64,000 bases of DNA from Caecibacteroides pullorum (GCF_019239235.1 NZ_JAAZTS010000001.1:248001-312000); one strand, 5' to 3'. Counted from the stretch's first letter, positions 15,595-24,983 are shown. Numbers and translations: made by a program. The notes: generated by a model from the sequence alone, not told the origin.

Positions 15595-18564
15595 TCAGAT
15601 TTCCGGCATCAGCACGACACCTTGTTTCTTCTTGCCGTCCATTTTGACGGTCATGGGCCGTTCGAAGCGGACGTGACGCAGGAATTCTGTTTCGTGCAGG
15701 GCGGGCTGGGCGTTGAGGAAGTCTTGGTTGTAGATTCCGTCGTTCATGTAGGCATTGATGGTGAAATAGCCCACGCCGAACGATGTCAGGTTCTGGAAGA
15801 AGTGTGTACCCTGGCTGGGATCTACGCGATAGTTGGTCAGGCCGGCTTCCACGATGACGCGGGCTGCACTGATGTGGGGCCACTTCACGGGGATGCCCAG
15901 CCACGTGTCGCTGCTTCCCCAGCGGCCGGGACCTACCAGTACGTAGTTGCGTCCCTCGTCGAGGAACTGCTGGTTGAGTTTCTCGATTTCCCAAGCTATT
16001 TTCTGATTGTTCGAGGCACTGTAGTGATCTGTCTTCACATAAACGATGTCATAGAGGTCGTTCATGATGCCATGGCCCAGCGAGTTGTAGGAGCGAAGCA
16101 GCAGACGGTCGTCGGGGATGGCGGTGAGGTCTTCGTCGAGCACGGCGTTGTTGTCCACGATGGGACGTATCTGAAGCAGGTAGAAGGTGCCAGTCTTGTC
16201 TTTTTCGCGGCTCAGTGTGGCGGCAAACTCGATTTCCACGGGGCGGCGCATCTCTTCCTGGCCATATTTCAGGGCTAGTTGCAGGAGGCGCGGCAGGGGG
16301 AAGACGTCGTGCTGCAGGATGTTGGCAAAAGTGATGACCTTGCGTCCGCCCGGATACAGACCGTCGCGGATAATCTGATCGTAGGGGTCGTAGGTCGAGG
16401 CGATGTAGTTGAGTGCACCGTCTTTCTCGGCTTCCTTGACGTGAAGCTTCAGCAGGTTGAACCCGTCGTCGATAGAGAAGTCGTGGCCACAGTTGCTCAG
16501 GTCGAGGGCATAGAAACGGGTCTGTGTCTCGCGAAGAGCTATCTCCATTTCGCTGGTCTGCAATACCTTGGTGGGGTGATAAGGCGAGAAACGGAGTGTC
16601 AGGCCGCCGTCTACGATATACTTACCCAATCCGAGTGCCAGATTGACGATACCTTCTTCGGCCTTTTCGTCCCCCAGGGGATAGTAGTTGAGCGAGCGTG
16701 CCACGCCGGACATGCTGGGATAGAAGCGGGGACCGTATTGGTTGCCGACTACTTCCTGGAGGATGACGGCCATCTTCTCCTGGTCGATGACGTTGCTCGT
16801 GGCCTGCATGTAGGCTTTGGAGTCTCGGAAGTAGACGGAGGCGTAAACACCCTTGATCGCGTCGCTCAACATGCGGAGCATCTCGTACTTGTCGTCCAGG
16901 TAGGGAATCATGTACGTATTGTAAATGCCGGCAAAGGGCTGGTAGTGCGAGTCTTCGAGCAGCGACGACGAACGGATGGCGATGGGCGACTTCACCACGT
17001 CGAAGAAGGTGAAGAAGTCCTCGACCAGGCGGTCGGGCAGCTTGGCCTTGAGGAAATAGCGCAGGATGGTGTTGTCGTCCGCATCCGACAGGGCTACTTG
17101 GTAGAGGTTATTGGTCTCCATGAACTCGTCGAACACGTCGGTACAGAGCACGACGGTCTTGGGAATGGCTACACGGGCGTTGTCGAATTCCTCGAACTCG
17201 GGATGGCGCTTTACCAGATTGTCGATGAAAGCCAGGCCGCGGCCCTTGCCTCCCAGCGAACCTTCGCCGATGCGGGCAAAGTTGGAGTAGCGGTCGAAGC
17301 GGTCGCGCTTGAAGACGGCCACCACGCCTTGGTTCTTCATCTTGCGGTACTTGACGATGGCTTCGAAGATGATCTGGCGGTGGGCATCCACGTCCTGCAA
17401 GGTATTCCAGGTGATGGGTTTCAGGAATTCGGCGATGGGGAACATGGCACGCGAGTAAAGCCAGCGGCTGATGTGGTTGCGGCTGATGTGATAGAAGAAT
17501 GATTCTGAGGGCACGGCGAACAGGATATTTTGCAGTTCCTTCAGGTTCTTTACACGGGCGATCTCTTCCATGGTATCGGGGTTGCGGAAGATGAAGTCGC
17601 CGAAGCCGAAGTTGTCGGATACGATGCGGCGCAGGTCGACGTCCATTTTCTTGGAATTCTTGTCGATGAAGGCGGCACCGTACTTGGAGGCGTAGGTCAT
17701 GTTTTCCGTTTCGGACGACTGGATGATGAGTGGCACAAACGGGTCTTGCTCGCGTATGGCGGCGCAGAGGCGTATGCCGGCCATGCCGTCTTTTTCGCCA
17801 CGTTCGGTACGCGGAAAGCGGACGTCAGTCACCACGCCGAGAATGTTATTCTTATATTTATTATAGATAGAGATGGCTTCTTCGTAATTTCGGGCCAGTA
17901 CGATTTTGGGACGTCCACGCATACGCAGGGTACGTTGGTGGGCGTTCAGTGCTTCAGTACTGAACTCCTGGCTTTGCTTCAGCACAAACTTGTAAAGGTT
18001 GGGCAGCAGGGAGGAATAGAACCGGATGCTGTCTTCTACCAATAGGATGGCTTGTACGCCTACCTCCTTGACATCATGGTCGAGGTTCATCTTGTCTTCG
18101 ATCAGCTTGATGATGGACACGAGCAGGTCGGTATTGCCCAGCCAGCAGAATACATATTCGAAAGCGCTGAGGTCTTCGTTGGCGATGCGCTTGGTAATGC
18201 CGTGGCTGAAAGGGGTCAGGATGACCATCGGAATGCTTGGCCATGCCGCTTTGATGGTGCGTGCCACGTCGAAGCCCTCATTGTCGCCCGTACCCGGCAT
18301 GCAGATGATGAGATCGTAGGTCATGTTTTTCAGCTGCGTCAATGCCTCGTCGCAGGTACTGACTTGCGTGAAGCGCGGCGGGTAGCGCAGAGACAGCGAG
18401 GTATACTCGTTGAATATCTTTTCGTCGATGCGACCGTCGTCTTCGAGCATGAAGGCATCGTAGGGGTTGGCTATCAGAAGTACGTTGAAGATACGGCGGG
18501 TCATCAGGTTGGCGAACTGCGTATCCTTCAGATAAAGCAGATTGAGTTTCAGTTTGCTGAGCAT
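15595..18564 (-). CDS. Receiver-like domains fused to a PEP/pyruvate-binding domain
   Basis: A 989-residue protein. Residues 20-170 form a receiver-like domain (IFNVLLIANPYDAFMLEDDG, LIICMPGTGDNEGFDVARTI). A second, better receiver follows around residues 180-340 (AILLVEDSIRFYSSLLPNLY, GVVTDVRFP with a possible phospho-Asp, PLIIQSSE). From about residue 425 there is the ATP-grasp-like PEP/pyruvate-binding domain of PEP synthase/PPDK (IGEGSLGGKGRGLAF, PIAIRSSSLLEDS, RRPVEIEF). The swivelling phospho-His domain and the PEP-binding barrel that complete those enzymes are not recognisable in the remaining C-terminus. It is probably not a normal PEP synthase; a sensing or phosphotransfer role is an inference. 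A TAATTTTG box (18579-18572) lies just before the ATG. Confidence 0.82.
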   Translation of the reverse strand: MLSKLKLNLLYLKDTQFANLMTRRIFNVLLIANPYDAFMLEDDGRIDEKIFNEYTSLSLRYPPRFTQVSTCDEALTQLKNMTYDLIICMPGTGDNEGFDVARTIKAAWPSIPMVILTPFSHGITKRIANEDLSAFEYVFCWLGNTDLLVSIIKLIEDKMNLDHDVKEVGVQAILLVEDSIRFYSSLLPNLYKFVLKQSQEFSTEALNAHQRTLRMRGRPKIVLARNYEEAISIYNKYKNNILGVVTDVRFPRTERGEKDGMAGIRLCAAIREQDPFVPLIIQSSETENMTYASKYGAAFIDKNSKKMDVDLRRIVSDNFGFGDFIFRNPDTMEEIARVKNLKELQNILFAVPSESFFYHISRNHISRWLYSRAMFPIAEFLKPITWNTLQDVDAHRQIIFEAIVKYRKMKNQGVVAVFKRDRFDRYSNFARIGEGSLGGKGRGLAFIDNLVKRHPEFEEFDNARVAIPKTVVLCTDVFDEFMETNNLYQVALSDADDNTILRYFLKAKLPDRLVEDFFTFFDVVKSPIAIRSSSLLEDSHYQPFAGIYNTYMIPYLDDKYEMLRMLSDAIKGVYASVYFRDSKAYMQATSNVIDQEKMAVILQEVVGNQYGPRFYPSMSGVARSLNYYPLGDEKAEEGIVNLALGLGKYIVDGGLTLRFSPYHPTKVLQTSEMEIALRETQTRFYALDLSNCGHDFSIDDGFNLLKLHVKEAEKDGALNYIASTYDPYDQIIRDGLYPGGRKVITFANILQHDVFPLPRLLQLALKYGQEEMRRPVEIEFAATLSREKDKTGTFYLLQIRPIVDNNAVLDEDLTAIPDDRLLLRSYNSLGHGIMNDLYDIVYVKTDHYSASNNQKIAWEIEKLNQQFLDEGRNYVLVGPGRWGSSDTWLGIPVKWPHISAARVIVEAGLTNYRVDPSQGTHFFQNLTSFGVGYFTINAYMNDGIYNQDFLNAQPALHETEFLRHVRFERPMTVKMDGKKKQGVVLMPEI

Positions 18565-18753
18565 GTTTTTCCAAAATTAGTAGGACAAAAATCGGGCTTT
18601 TTCTTGGGATATGCAAAAAAGCGAAAAGGTATTTCGGAGGGCTGAAGGACAGCGTGCGGGGAAAAACGTATTATATATTAGATGTTAAATGACATTTTAT
18701 TATTATTTGCTTATTTTTTCGTCTTAAAATTTAGGATGTTTGAAAAGAATAGC

Positions 18754-18761
18754 TATATTTG
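18754..18761 (+). promoter_or_regulatory. -7 box before gdhA
   Basis: TATATTTG matches TAnnTTTG; a near-consensus TTTA lies 20 bases upstream (18730-18733). The implied leader is about 70 bases. Confidence 0.55.
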
Positions 18762-18836
18762 CAGTGTTGTTAGTTGACAATTTGTTCAGCTGGCAGCGAG
18801 TGAACCATTGATAGAACCTTTTTAAAACGTAATATT

Positions 18837-20174
18837 ATGAATATTGAACGTATCATGGCCTCTTTGGAGGCAAAGCATCCCGGCGAATCTGAGTATCTTC
18901 AAGCCGTAAAGGAAGTACTTCTTTCTATCGAAGATATCTACAATCAGCATCCTGAATTCGAAAAGGCAAAGATTATTGAACGTCTGGTGGAACCCGATCG
19001 TATCTTCACGTTCCGTGTCACTTGGGTGGACGACAAAGGTGAAGTGCAGACCAACTTGGGTTATCGCGTGCAGTTCAACAATGCCATTGGCCCGTACAAA
19101 GGCGGTATCCGTTTCCATGCTTCGGTCAACTTGTCTATCCTGAAGTTCCTGGGATTTGAGCAAACGTTCAAGAATGCCCTGACGACGCTGCCTATGGGTG
19201 GTGGTAAGGGTGGTTCGGACTTCTCTCCCCGTGGCAAGAGCGACGCTGAAATCATGCGTTTCTGCCAGGCCTTTATGTTGGAGTTATGGCGTCATGTAGG
19301 TCCCGATATGGATGTGCCTGCCGGTGATATCGGTGTAGGCGGCCGCGAAGTGGGCTATATGTTCGGTATGTACAAGAAACTGACCCGTGAATTTACAGGA
19401 ACCTTTACCGGTAAAGGATTGGAATTCGGCGGTTCGCTGATTCGTCCTGAGGCTACAGGCTTCGGAGGCTTGTATTTCGTGAACCAGATGCTGCAAACCA
19501 AGGGTATCGACATCAAGGGTAAGACGGTGGCTATTTCTGGCTTCGGAAACGTGGCATGGGGTGCCGCTACCAAAGCTACTGAATTAGGTGCCAAAGTGGT
19601 GACTATCTCCGGTCCGGACGGTTACATCTACGATCCCGACGGTATTAGCGGTGAAAAGATCGACTATATGTTGGAGCTCCGTGCATCGGGCAATGATATC
19701 GTAGCACCGTATGCTGAACAGTTCCCGGGTGCAACGTTCGTGGCTGGCAAACGTCCTTGGGAAGTGAAGGTAGACATCGCACTGCCGTGTGCTACCCAGA
19801 ATGAATTGAACGGTGACGATGCCCGTCATCTGATAGACAACAATGTGCTCTGTGTAGGTGAAATCTCAAATATGGGATGTACGCCTGAGGCTATCGACCT
19901 CTTCATCGAACACAAGATGATGTATGCACCGGGTAAGGCTGTCAATGCAGGTGGTGTGGCTACCAGCGGACTGGAAATGTCACAGAATGCCATGCACCTC
20001 AGCTGGAGCGCTGCTGAAGTGGACGAGAAGTTGCATGCCATCATGCACGGCATCCATGAACAGTGCGTGAAATACGGAACAGAACCTGATGGTTACATCA
20101 ACTATGTGAAGGGTGCGAATATCGCCGGCTTCATGAAAGTTGCTCATGCCATGATGGGTCAAGGTATAATATAA
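18837..20174 (+). CDS. gdhA: Glutamate dehydrogenase
   Basis: A 445-residue protein of the hexameric GDH family at standard length. Visible motifs are GPYKGGIRFH, the catalytic-Lys loop LPMGGGKGGSDFSP (Lys124), PAGDIGVGGREVGYMFG and the dinucleotide fold VAISGFGNVAWGAATKATELG. It catalyses 2-oxoglutarate plus ammonia to glutamate with NAD(P)H; the length and family favour an NADP-linked biosynthetic form, though cofactor choice cannot be read securely here. It stands alone with its own -7 box and a strong terminator, divergent from the receiver/PEP-binding gene. Confidence 0.96.
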   Translation: MNIERIMASLEAKHPGESEYLQAVKEVLLSIEDIYNQHPEFEKAKIIERLVEPDRIFTFRVTWVDDKGEVQTNLGYRVQFNNAIGPYKGGIRFHASVNLSILKFLGFEQTFKNALTTLPMGGGKGGSDFSPRGKSDAEIMRFCQAFMLELWRHVGPDMDVPAGDIGVGGREVGYMFGMYKKLTREFTGTFTGKGLEFGGSLIRPEATGFGGLYFVNQMLQTKGIDIKGKTVAISGFGNVAWGAATKATELGAKVVTISGPDGYIYDPDGISGEKIDYMLELRASGNDIVAPYAEQFPGATFVAGKRPWEVKVDIALPCATQNELNGDDARHLIDNNVLCVGEISNMGCTPEAIDLFIEHKMMYAPGKAVNAGGVATSGLEMSQNAMHLSWSAAEVDEKLHAIMHGIHEQCVKYGTEPDGYINYVKGANIAGFMKVAHAMMGQGII

Positions 20175-20216
20175 GAGAGAAACTTTGTTTAGTTGTATTT
20201 GTATTTGTGGTTTATG

Positions 20217-20255
20217 CTGCCCCGTGCCTGTGAAGGTACGGGGCAGAGTGTTTTT
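20217..20255 (+). terminator. Intrinsic terminator of gdhA
   Basis: Stem CTGCCCCGT (20217-20225) with ACGGGGCAG (20238-20246), then a T-run at 20251-20255. Confidence 0.88.
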
Positions 20256-20359
20256 AGTCAGGAAGTGAAATATACCTATTCGTAGGTATTTTCGGATTAT
20301 CTGTCCGTATGAAAGGTTAACTTACTTTTTGATGCGTGATGCTTATTCCTTAAAATTAC

Positions 20360-20367
20360 TATCTTTG
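20360..20367 (+). promoter_or_regulatory. -7 box before the M24 peptidase gene
   Basis: TATCTTTG matches the Bacteroidetes -7 consensus and lies 29 bases before the ATG. No convincing -33 TTTG at 19-21 bases was found. Confidence 0.5.
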
Positions 20368-20395
20368 CAAGCAGAAACCATAAACAGCTAAGAAA

Positions 20396-21559
20396 ATGTT
20401 ATTTCCAGAATTGAAACAAAGACGTGATAAAATACGCATTTTGATGGCTCAACAGGGGATCGATGCTGCCCTTATTGCTTGCAATGTCAATTTGATTTAT
20501 ACATATGGTCGCGTGGTCAGCGGTTATTTGTACTTGCCGTTGAACGATTTTGCGCGTTTGTTCGTGAAGCGTCCCAATACCATAGAGGGAGAACACGTGA
20601 TGTCTATCCGTAAACCCGAACAGTTGCCTGACCTGATTAAGGAGTGTGGCTTGCCGTTACCTCAGAAATTGATGCTGGAAGGGGACGAACTGTCTTTCAG
20701 GGAATACAACCGCTTGGCAGCCTGCTTTCCTGAAACTGAGGTCGTTTCTTGCGGCTCTTCGCTGATACGTCAGGCACGTGCTACAAAGACCGAGATGGAG
20801 ATTGAATTTTTCCGTCGCTCGGGCGTAGCTCATGCCAAAGCCTACGAACAGATTCCGTCGGTCTACCGGCCTGGTATGACCGACCTCCAGCTTTCCATAG
20901 AGATCGAACGGCTGATGCGTCTGGAAGGTTGTCTCGGCATTTTCCGTGTGTTCGGTCAGAGTATGGAGATATTCATGGGCAGCCTGCTGGCGGGCGACAA
21001 TGCCGCTACTCCTTCTCCTTATGATTTTGCATTGGGAGGGGCTGGACTGGATCCTTCGCTTCCCGGTGGCCCCAACGGTACACTGATACAGCCCGGACAG
21101 AGTTTCATGGTGGATATGGGCGGCAACTTCTATGGCTATATGTGTGACATGAGCCGTGTATATTCCATCGGCAAATTGAGCGAACAGGCTTATGCGGCCC
21201 ATCAGACCTGTCTGGAGATACAGGAAGCCGTATCGTCTATGGCCAAGCCGGGAGTCATCTGCGAGGACTTGTACAACAAGGCCATTGAGATGGTGACAAA
21301 AGCTGGTTTTGCTGACTATTTCATGGGAGTAGGACAGAAGGCAAAGTTTATCGGGCATGGTATAGGACTGGAAATCAATGAAGCTCCTGTGATAGCTCCC
21401 CGTATCTGGCAGGAATTGGAGCCAGGCATGGTCTTTGCGTTGGAGCCGAAAATCGTATTGCCGGGAGTCGGCCCGCTGGGCATCGAGAACTCTTGGGTAG
21501 TGACGGCCGAAGGCTTGGAGAAGCTGACTACCGCTCCCGAAGAAATCATCGAGCTTTGA
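20396..21559 (+). CDS. M24-family Xaa-Pro peptidase
   Basis: A 387-residue pita-bread metallopeptidase with a creatinase-like N-terminal domain (residues 1-130) and a C-terminal catalytic domain. All five metal ligands are visible: two Asp in MVDMGGNFYGYMCDMSRVY (about residues 240-252), His in GHGIGLEINEAP (about 321), Glu in FALEPKIVLPG (about 350) and Glu in GIENSWVVT (about 363). The family removes N-terminal residues before proline, in the cytoplasm; no signal peptide is present. It is transcribed alone, followed by a repeat array and a long bidirectional palindrome. Confidence 0.9.
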   Translation: MLFPELKQRRDKIRILMAQQGIDAALIACNVNLIYTYGRVVSGYLYLPLNDFARLFVKRPNTIEGEHVMSIRKPEQLPDLIKECGLPLPQKLMLEGDELSFREYNRLAACFPETEVVSCGSSLIRQARATKTEMEIEFFRRSGVAHAKAYEQIPSVYRPGMTDLQLSIEIERLMRLEGCLGIFRVFGQSMEIFMGSLLAGDNAATPSPYDFALGGAGLDPSLPGGPNGTLIQPGQSFMVDMGGNFYGYMCDMSRVYSIGKLSEQAYAAHQTCLEIQEAVSSMAKPGVICEDLYNKAIEMVTKAGFADYFMGVGQKAKFIGHGIGLEINEAPVIAPRIWQELEPGMVFALEPKIVLPGVGPLGIENSWVVTAEGLEKLTTAPEEIIEL

Positions 21560-21584
21560 CGGGCAGTTGTTTGGGGGTGTCATG

Positions 21585-21684
21585 CAGTGCTTCGTGAGCT
21601 GCTGATGCAGTGCTTCGTTACCCTCTCATACAGTGCTTCCTTACACTCTGAGGAAGCACTGCATGACACTCTGAGAAAGTACTG
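21585..21684. repeat. CAGTGCTTC repeat array, 22-23-bp period
   Basis: CAGTGCTTC occurs at 21585, 21608 and 21631; then the inverted form GAAGCACTG is at 21653-21661 and a variant GAAAGTACTG at 21675-21684. Spacing between cores is 22-23 bp throughout, regardless of orientation. It begins 26 bases after a stop codon. A 74-codon frame over the region is not a credible gene. Confidence 0.85.
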
Positions 21685-21802
21685 CGTCAGAGTGGTTTGT
21701 AGGTATCGAAGTTTTGTATTTATGTCCTATTTACTTACTCTGTTGATTTTGAGTGTTTTAGGTAGATGCGTGATAAGTGCTTGTATAAACTTTCTGTACA
21801 TT

Positions 21803-21846
21803 ATTAAATAAATAGGCTGCCTTTAAAGGCAGCCTATTTATTTAAT
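21803..21846. terminator. 44-bp perfect palindrome, bidirectional terminator
   Basis: Two exact 22-base arms meet without a spacer. The core GGCTGCCTTTAAAGGCAGCC is G/C-rich and the outer arms are A/T-rich, supplying T-runs in both directions. It lies between the convergent M24 peptidase and acyltransferase genes. Confidence 0.8.
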
Positions 21847-21874
21847 TGTCCGCGTAATGTTTACCAATAGCCTG

Positions 21875-21925
21875 CCACTCATCTACCTAAAATGAACATA
21901 ATCAGGCAAGTAGGTAGATGAGTGG
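21875..21925. repeat. 15-bp inverted repeat, 21-base loop
   Basis: CCACTCATCTACCTA (21875-21889) and its exact complement (21911-21925) lie just after the acyltransferase stop on the minus strand. A related TAGGTAGATGCGTG occurs at 21761-21774. The role is unclear; an mRNA 3'-end structure is possible. Confidence 0.7.
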
Positions 21926-21936
21926 TTGGTGGAAGC

Positions 21937-23076
21937 TCACTTTTTGCTCAACCACCGGCGCACAGGCTCATCATAAAGTTTCAGGCAGAGCCAGGCCAGC
22001 AGGATGCTGCCTGCATAGACGGTGAGAGCCGTGGGCCACACTTCGCCGAACGTATAGTGTTCGTGTTCGATGAGCCAAGAGTAGAACAGGTACATCACGG
22101 GGTAGTGGACGGCATAGAGCGGATAGGAGATGTCGCCTGCAAACCGGCATATCCGGGTGGAATGTTTGTCTGTAGTCTTTCCGGAAGCGGCCAGCCACAC
22201 CAGCAGCGGGAACACGAGGAAGATGCAGAACACTTCGTACAGACCGTTCAGGCAGATGCCCTCTTTTCCTTCTATATAAGGAACGCAGAACAGTACGAGC
22301 AACACGGCTGTACAAATCCAGAAGGCCCCCTTGATTTTGACGGGCTTGAAGTGGCGCGAAAGCAGCATACCCAGTGTGAAGGGGAAGAGCATGCGCAGCA
22401 GGCCACCCAGGAAGTTGGCACCGTCCAGTGTCCAGCCTACACCGATCATGCCGTATCCCACCACGTCGAACAGAGCGAACCAAGCCAAACCTACTCCCGA
22501 CAGGACGGTCAGCAAGGCCAGCATCTTGTTGCTCAGGCGATGGATGAAGAGCGCATAGAGGATATTACCGATGTATTCGAAGAAGAGCGACCAGCTCGGA
22601 CCGTTCAGCGGAAACATCTCGCCGTTGCCGCGTATGTCGTAGCTGGCTCCCGGGGCGGCGGGAATGAAGAACATGGCACAGAGCAGGGCAAGCATTACCA
22701 GTGAAAGACTGATGTGGGTGCCGTCCCATTGCACCGAGCCTTGCAACAGATAGAATACCACACCCAGCACAGCTCCCATTACAATCATCGGGTGGAGTCG
22801 AATCAGTCGACGCTTGAAGAAGTTGCCCAGACTCATGCTTTTGCCCAACCGGTCGTCGTAGGCATAGCCGATGACGAAACCGGACAGGATGAAGAAGAAG
22901 TCTACGGCCAAATAACCGTGGTTGATGACGGTAATGAGGGTACCTCCGGCGGCAAAGGACAGCCCCTCGAATATGTGGTAGAACACAACCAGCAGGGCGG
23001 CTACTCCTCTCAGCCCATCGAGTAGCTCATAATGGGGCTTGGTGTCGCTGAAAGCGGCGGAAGAAATGTTTTTCAT
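21937..23076 (-). CDS. Acyltransferase family 3 membrane protein
   Basis: A 379-residue integral membrane protein of the OafA/NodX type. The conserved opening motif HYELLDGLRGVAALLVVFYHI contains the Arg and His typical of the family, and AVDFFFILSGFVIGYAYDDR follows; about ten hydrophobic helices are visible. Such proteins transfer acetyl or other acyl groups to sugars of surface polysaccharides or to other acceptors at the inner membrane. No glycan cluster surrounds it, so the acceptor cannot be guessed. The gene begins 58 bases after the DUF3843-like gene on the same strand. Confidence 0.9.
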   Translation of the reverse strand: MKNISSAAFSDTKPHYELLDGLRGVAALLVVFYHIFEGLSFAAGGTLITVINHGYLAVDFFFILSGFVIGYAYDDRLGKSMSLGNFFKRRLIRLHPMIVMGAVLGVVFYLLQGSVQWDGTHISLSLVMLALLCAMFFIPAAPGASYDIRGNGEMFPLNGPSWSLFFEYIGNILYALFIHRLSNKMLALLTVLSGVGLAWFALFDVVGYGMIGVGWTLDGANFLGGLLRMLFPFTLGMLLSRHFKPVKIKGAFWICTAVLLVLFCVPYIEGKEGICLNGLYEVFCIFLVFPLLVWLAASGKTTDKHSTRICRFAGDISYPLYAVHYPVMYLFYSWLIEHEHYTFGEVWPTALTVYAGSILLAWLCLKLYDEPVRRWLSKK

Positions 23077-23134
23077 GTGTGATAATGTTATTTTCTGTGT
23101 TAATTCGAGTTATTTGTGGTGGATTCTATAATTC

Positions 23135-24124
23135 TTAGTCTCCTTCATAATATTCTCCCAGAAAGTAACGGGCAATGAAATCCCAGTTCTGCTGTAGTAT
23201 TTCCCGACCTCTGTTGAAAGGGAGGGCGACATCACACAAGAGGTTGTTCTGCATACCATACTTCAACAGATCGAATGGACAACGGCCGGGCAGGCAGAAC
23301 AACTCGTAACCTTCGGCTGTGGCAGTCTGTGCATCATAGGCTGGATTGTGGGAATCACGGAAACAGGCAGCTACGCCGGGAGCCAGTAGCATGCCTTTGG
23401 TGTTGGCATAGACTACAAAGTCCTTTTCAGCTTTCAGGTCAGCCAGTATGCCATCGGGATGATCTTCCCACTCCAGTGTACCGATGAGGAAGACGCGTAG
23501 TTCTTCGTAAGTTGCAAAATAGAGCAGGGGATTTCCTTGGCTGTATTGCAGGCAGCGTTCCACATCCTTGGTCAACCGACTGTCGGGAGTGACTTCGGGC
23601 AGGGGAACGAAAGGTATTTCCAGCAGGTTGAGGTCCATGACCCATGTTTCCGGAGAGGAAATTTCGTTGATGGGGGCTTCTTCGAAAAGGGAGTCCATCC
23701 GGTCATAGAGTTGTCGAGCCAGGGTTAGCAATGACTTTTCGGAAGGATTCTGGAAATAGAAAGAAGGATGAACATCAGACAGGTTTTTCCACAGGAGGAA
23801 ACAGACATCATCCCAATTGATTTCGTCATCAATATAGCTTGTACAGGGGTAGAACGGTAACGGTTGTCCGTACAACGTGCCGTAACGGGTGGTGAATGCT
23901 TTCCAGCCTCCGGTTTGAGCAATGGCATCCTGGAAGTAAAGGGTTATGTCCAAAACCGTTTTAGTTATCTTGTCAGCAGTCTTGTTGGCAAACAAGGGGG
24001 AAGCTGCAATTAGGGGGAGCATTTCGTTGGTGAAATTCAGATACCATGAGTCTCCGGGTAGCGTTCGGGTACGTCCGTTGGCCTCCAACCAGCGTTTCAT
24101 ATAGATAGTAGAAGTGGTTTTCAT
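23135..24124 (-). CDS. Conserved hypothetical protein, DUF3843-like
   Basis: A 329-residue soluble protein without signal peptide or membrane segments. It opens MKTTSTIYMKRWLEANGRTR and has conserved-looking segments such as GDSWYLNFTNEML, WDDVCFLLWKNLSDVHPSFYFQNP and NKGMLLAPGVAACFRDS-like text. I believe this matches DUF3843, a Bacteroidetes family of unknown function, but that is from memory. It starts 15 bases after the ruvA stop, so the two are probably co-transcribed. Confidence 0.65.
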   Translation of the reverse strand: MKTTSTIYMKRWLEANGRTRTLPGDSWYLNFTNEMLPLIAASPLFANKTADKITKTVLDITLYFQDAIAQTGGWKAFTTRYGTLYGQPLPFYPCTSYIDDEINWDDVCFLLWKNLSDVHPSFYFQNPSEKSLLTLARQLYDRMDSLFEEAPINEISSPETWVMDLNLLEIPFVPLPEVTPDSRLTKDVERCLQYSQGNPLLYFATYEELRVFLIGTLEWEDHPDGILADLKAEKDFVVYANTKGMLLAPGVAACFRDSHNPAYDAQTATAEGYELFCLPGRCPFDLLKYGMQNNLLCDVALPFNRGREILQQNWDFIARYFLGEYYEGD

Positions 24125-24139
24125 GGATGAAATAGCGTT

Positions 24140-24745
24140 TTAAAGTCTTTTTAAAGCCAGTTTGATCACTTGTTCCACCGGAGCGTCGGGGGTTTCCTTG
24201 AGAATAGCCAGTACCACTTTTTGCGAAGCAGCCTGTGCAAAGCCCAGCATGGTGAGGGCGGCTACGGCTTCGTCCATCACCTCGTTGTTGGCAGTAGTGG
24301 CGAGCGGAAGTCCCGGCTCGACACCCATTGCCGCGGCTACAGAACCGGTCTTCATCTTGTCCTTCAGGTCCACGATGATGCGCTGGGCAGTCTTCAGGCC
24401 GATACCTTTTACTGTCTTCAGCAGGTTGGCGTTCTCCGTACTGATGATGTTGATGAGTTCGGCAGGCGACAGAGCCGAGAGTATCATGCGGGCGGTGTTT
24501 CCGCCGATGCCTGACACTGAGATGAGCAGTAGGAAAAGTTCGCGCTCCTGTTTGTCGGCAAAGCCGTAAAGCTGGTAGGCGTCTTCGCGGATGGCTTCGT
24601 AGACGTAGAGTTTGCAGGACTTCTTGCCCTGAATGGCCGAATAAGTGTTGAGTGAGATACTGGCCAGGTAGCCCACACCATTGCAGTCGATGATGGCGGC
24701 TGCCGGAGTGAGTTCGGCCAGTTCGCCTCGGATGTATTCTATCAT
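24140..24745 (-). CDS. ruvA: Holliday junction branch migration protein RuvA
   Basis: A 201-residue protein with the standard RuvA plan: an N-terminal OB fold ([30 protein letters not shown]), tandem helix-hairpin-helix motifs ([20 protein letters not shown] and [21 protein letters not shown]) and a C-terminal three-helix domain ([21 protein letters not shown]) that contacts RuvB. RuvA binds four-way junctions and loads RuvB during recombination repair. The frame extends to 24844 but the family start is 24745. A TACATTTG box at 24841-24834, preceded by a TTTT 19 bases away, is a likely promoter. ruvB is not adjacent. Confidence 0.96.
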   Translation of the reverse strand: MIEYIRGELAELTPAAAIIDCNGVGYLASISLNTYSAIQGKKSCKLYVYEAIREDAYQLYGFADKQERELFLLLISVSGIGGNTARMILSALSPAELINIISTENANLLKTVKGIGLKTAQRIIVDLKDKMKTGSVAAAMGVEPGLPLATTANNEVMDEAVAALTMLGFAQAASQKVVLAILKETPDAPVEQVIKLALKRL

Positions 24746-24928
24746 ATCAAAAAGTTTCGTTGTAGCTGTTCCAGAACAGTGTTTTGTGGTCTGCTCGAAC
24801 AAATGCTTTACTTGTCTTGTTTTATGTCTGGTGCAAATGTACAAAATATCTCTTGGCTATAAAATAGTCTTAATAAAGAAAAAAGGAAATGGAAGAATGA
24901 ACTGTTTTATGTTCAAGTTTAAAGAATA

Positions 24929-24937
24929 ATGACTACT
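24929..24937 (+). promoter_or_regulatory. -7 box before ddh
   Basis: A TACTTTTG box fits TAnnTTTG and lies about 45 bases before the chosen ATG at 24984. It supports the internal start over the upstream ATG at 24939, which would sit at the transcription start. Confidence 0.5.
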
Positions 24938-24983
24938 TTTGTACCCGCAAAACAGAAAACTGATAATTAAATTCGATAAAAGT

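Noticed and set aside
16279-17502. A 407-codon plus-strand open frame
   Set aside because: Antisense to the receiver/PEP-binding gene, with no family motifs; the minus-strand product has clear domains.
21587-21811. A 74-codon plus-strand frame with a hydrophobic end
   Set aside because: It reads through the CAGTGCTTC array and into the terminator region; no credible start signals.
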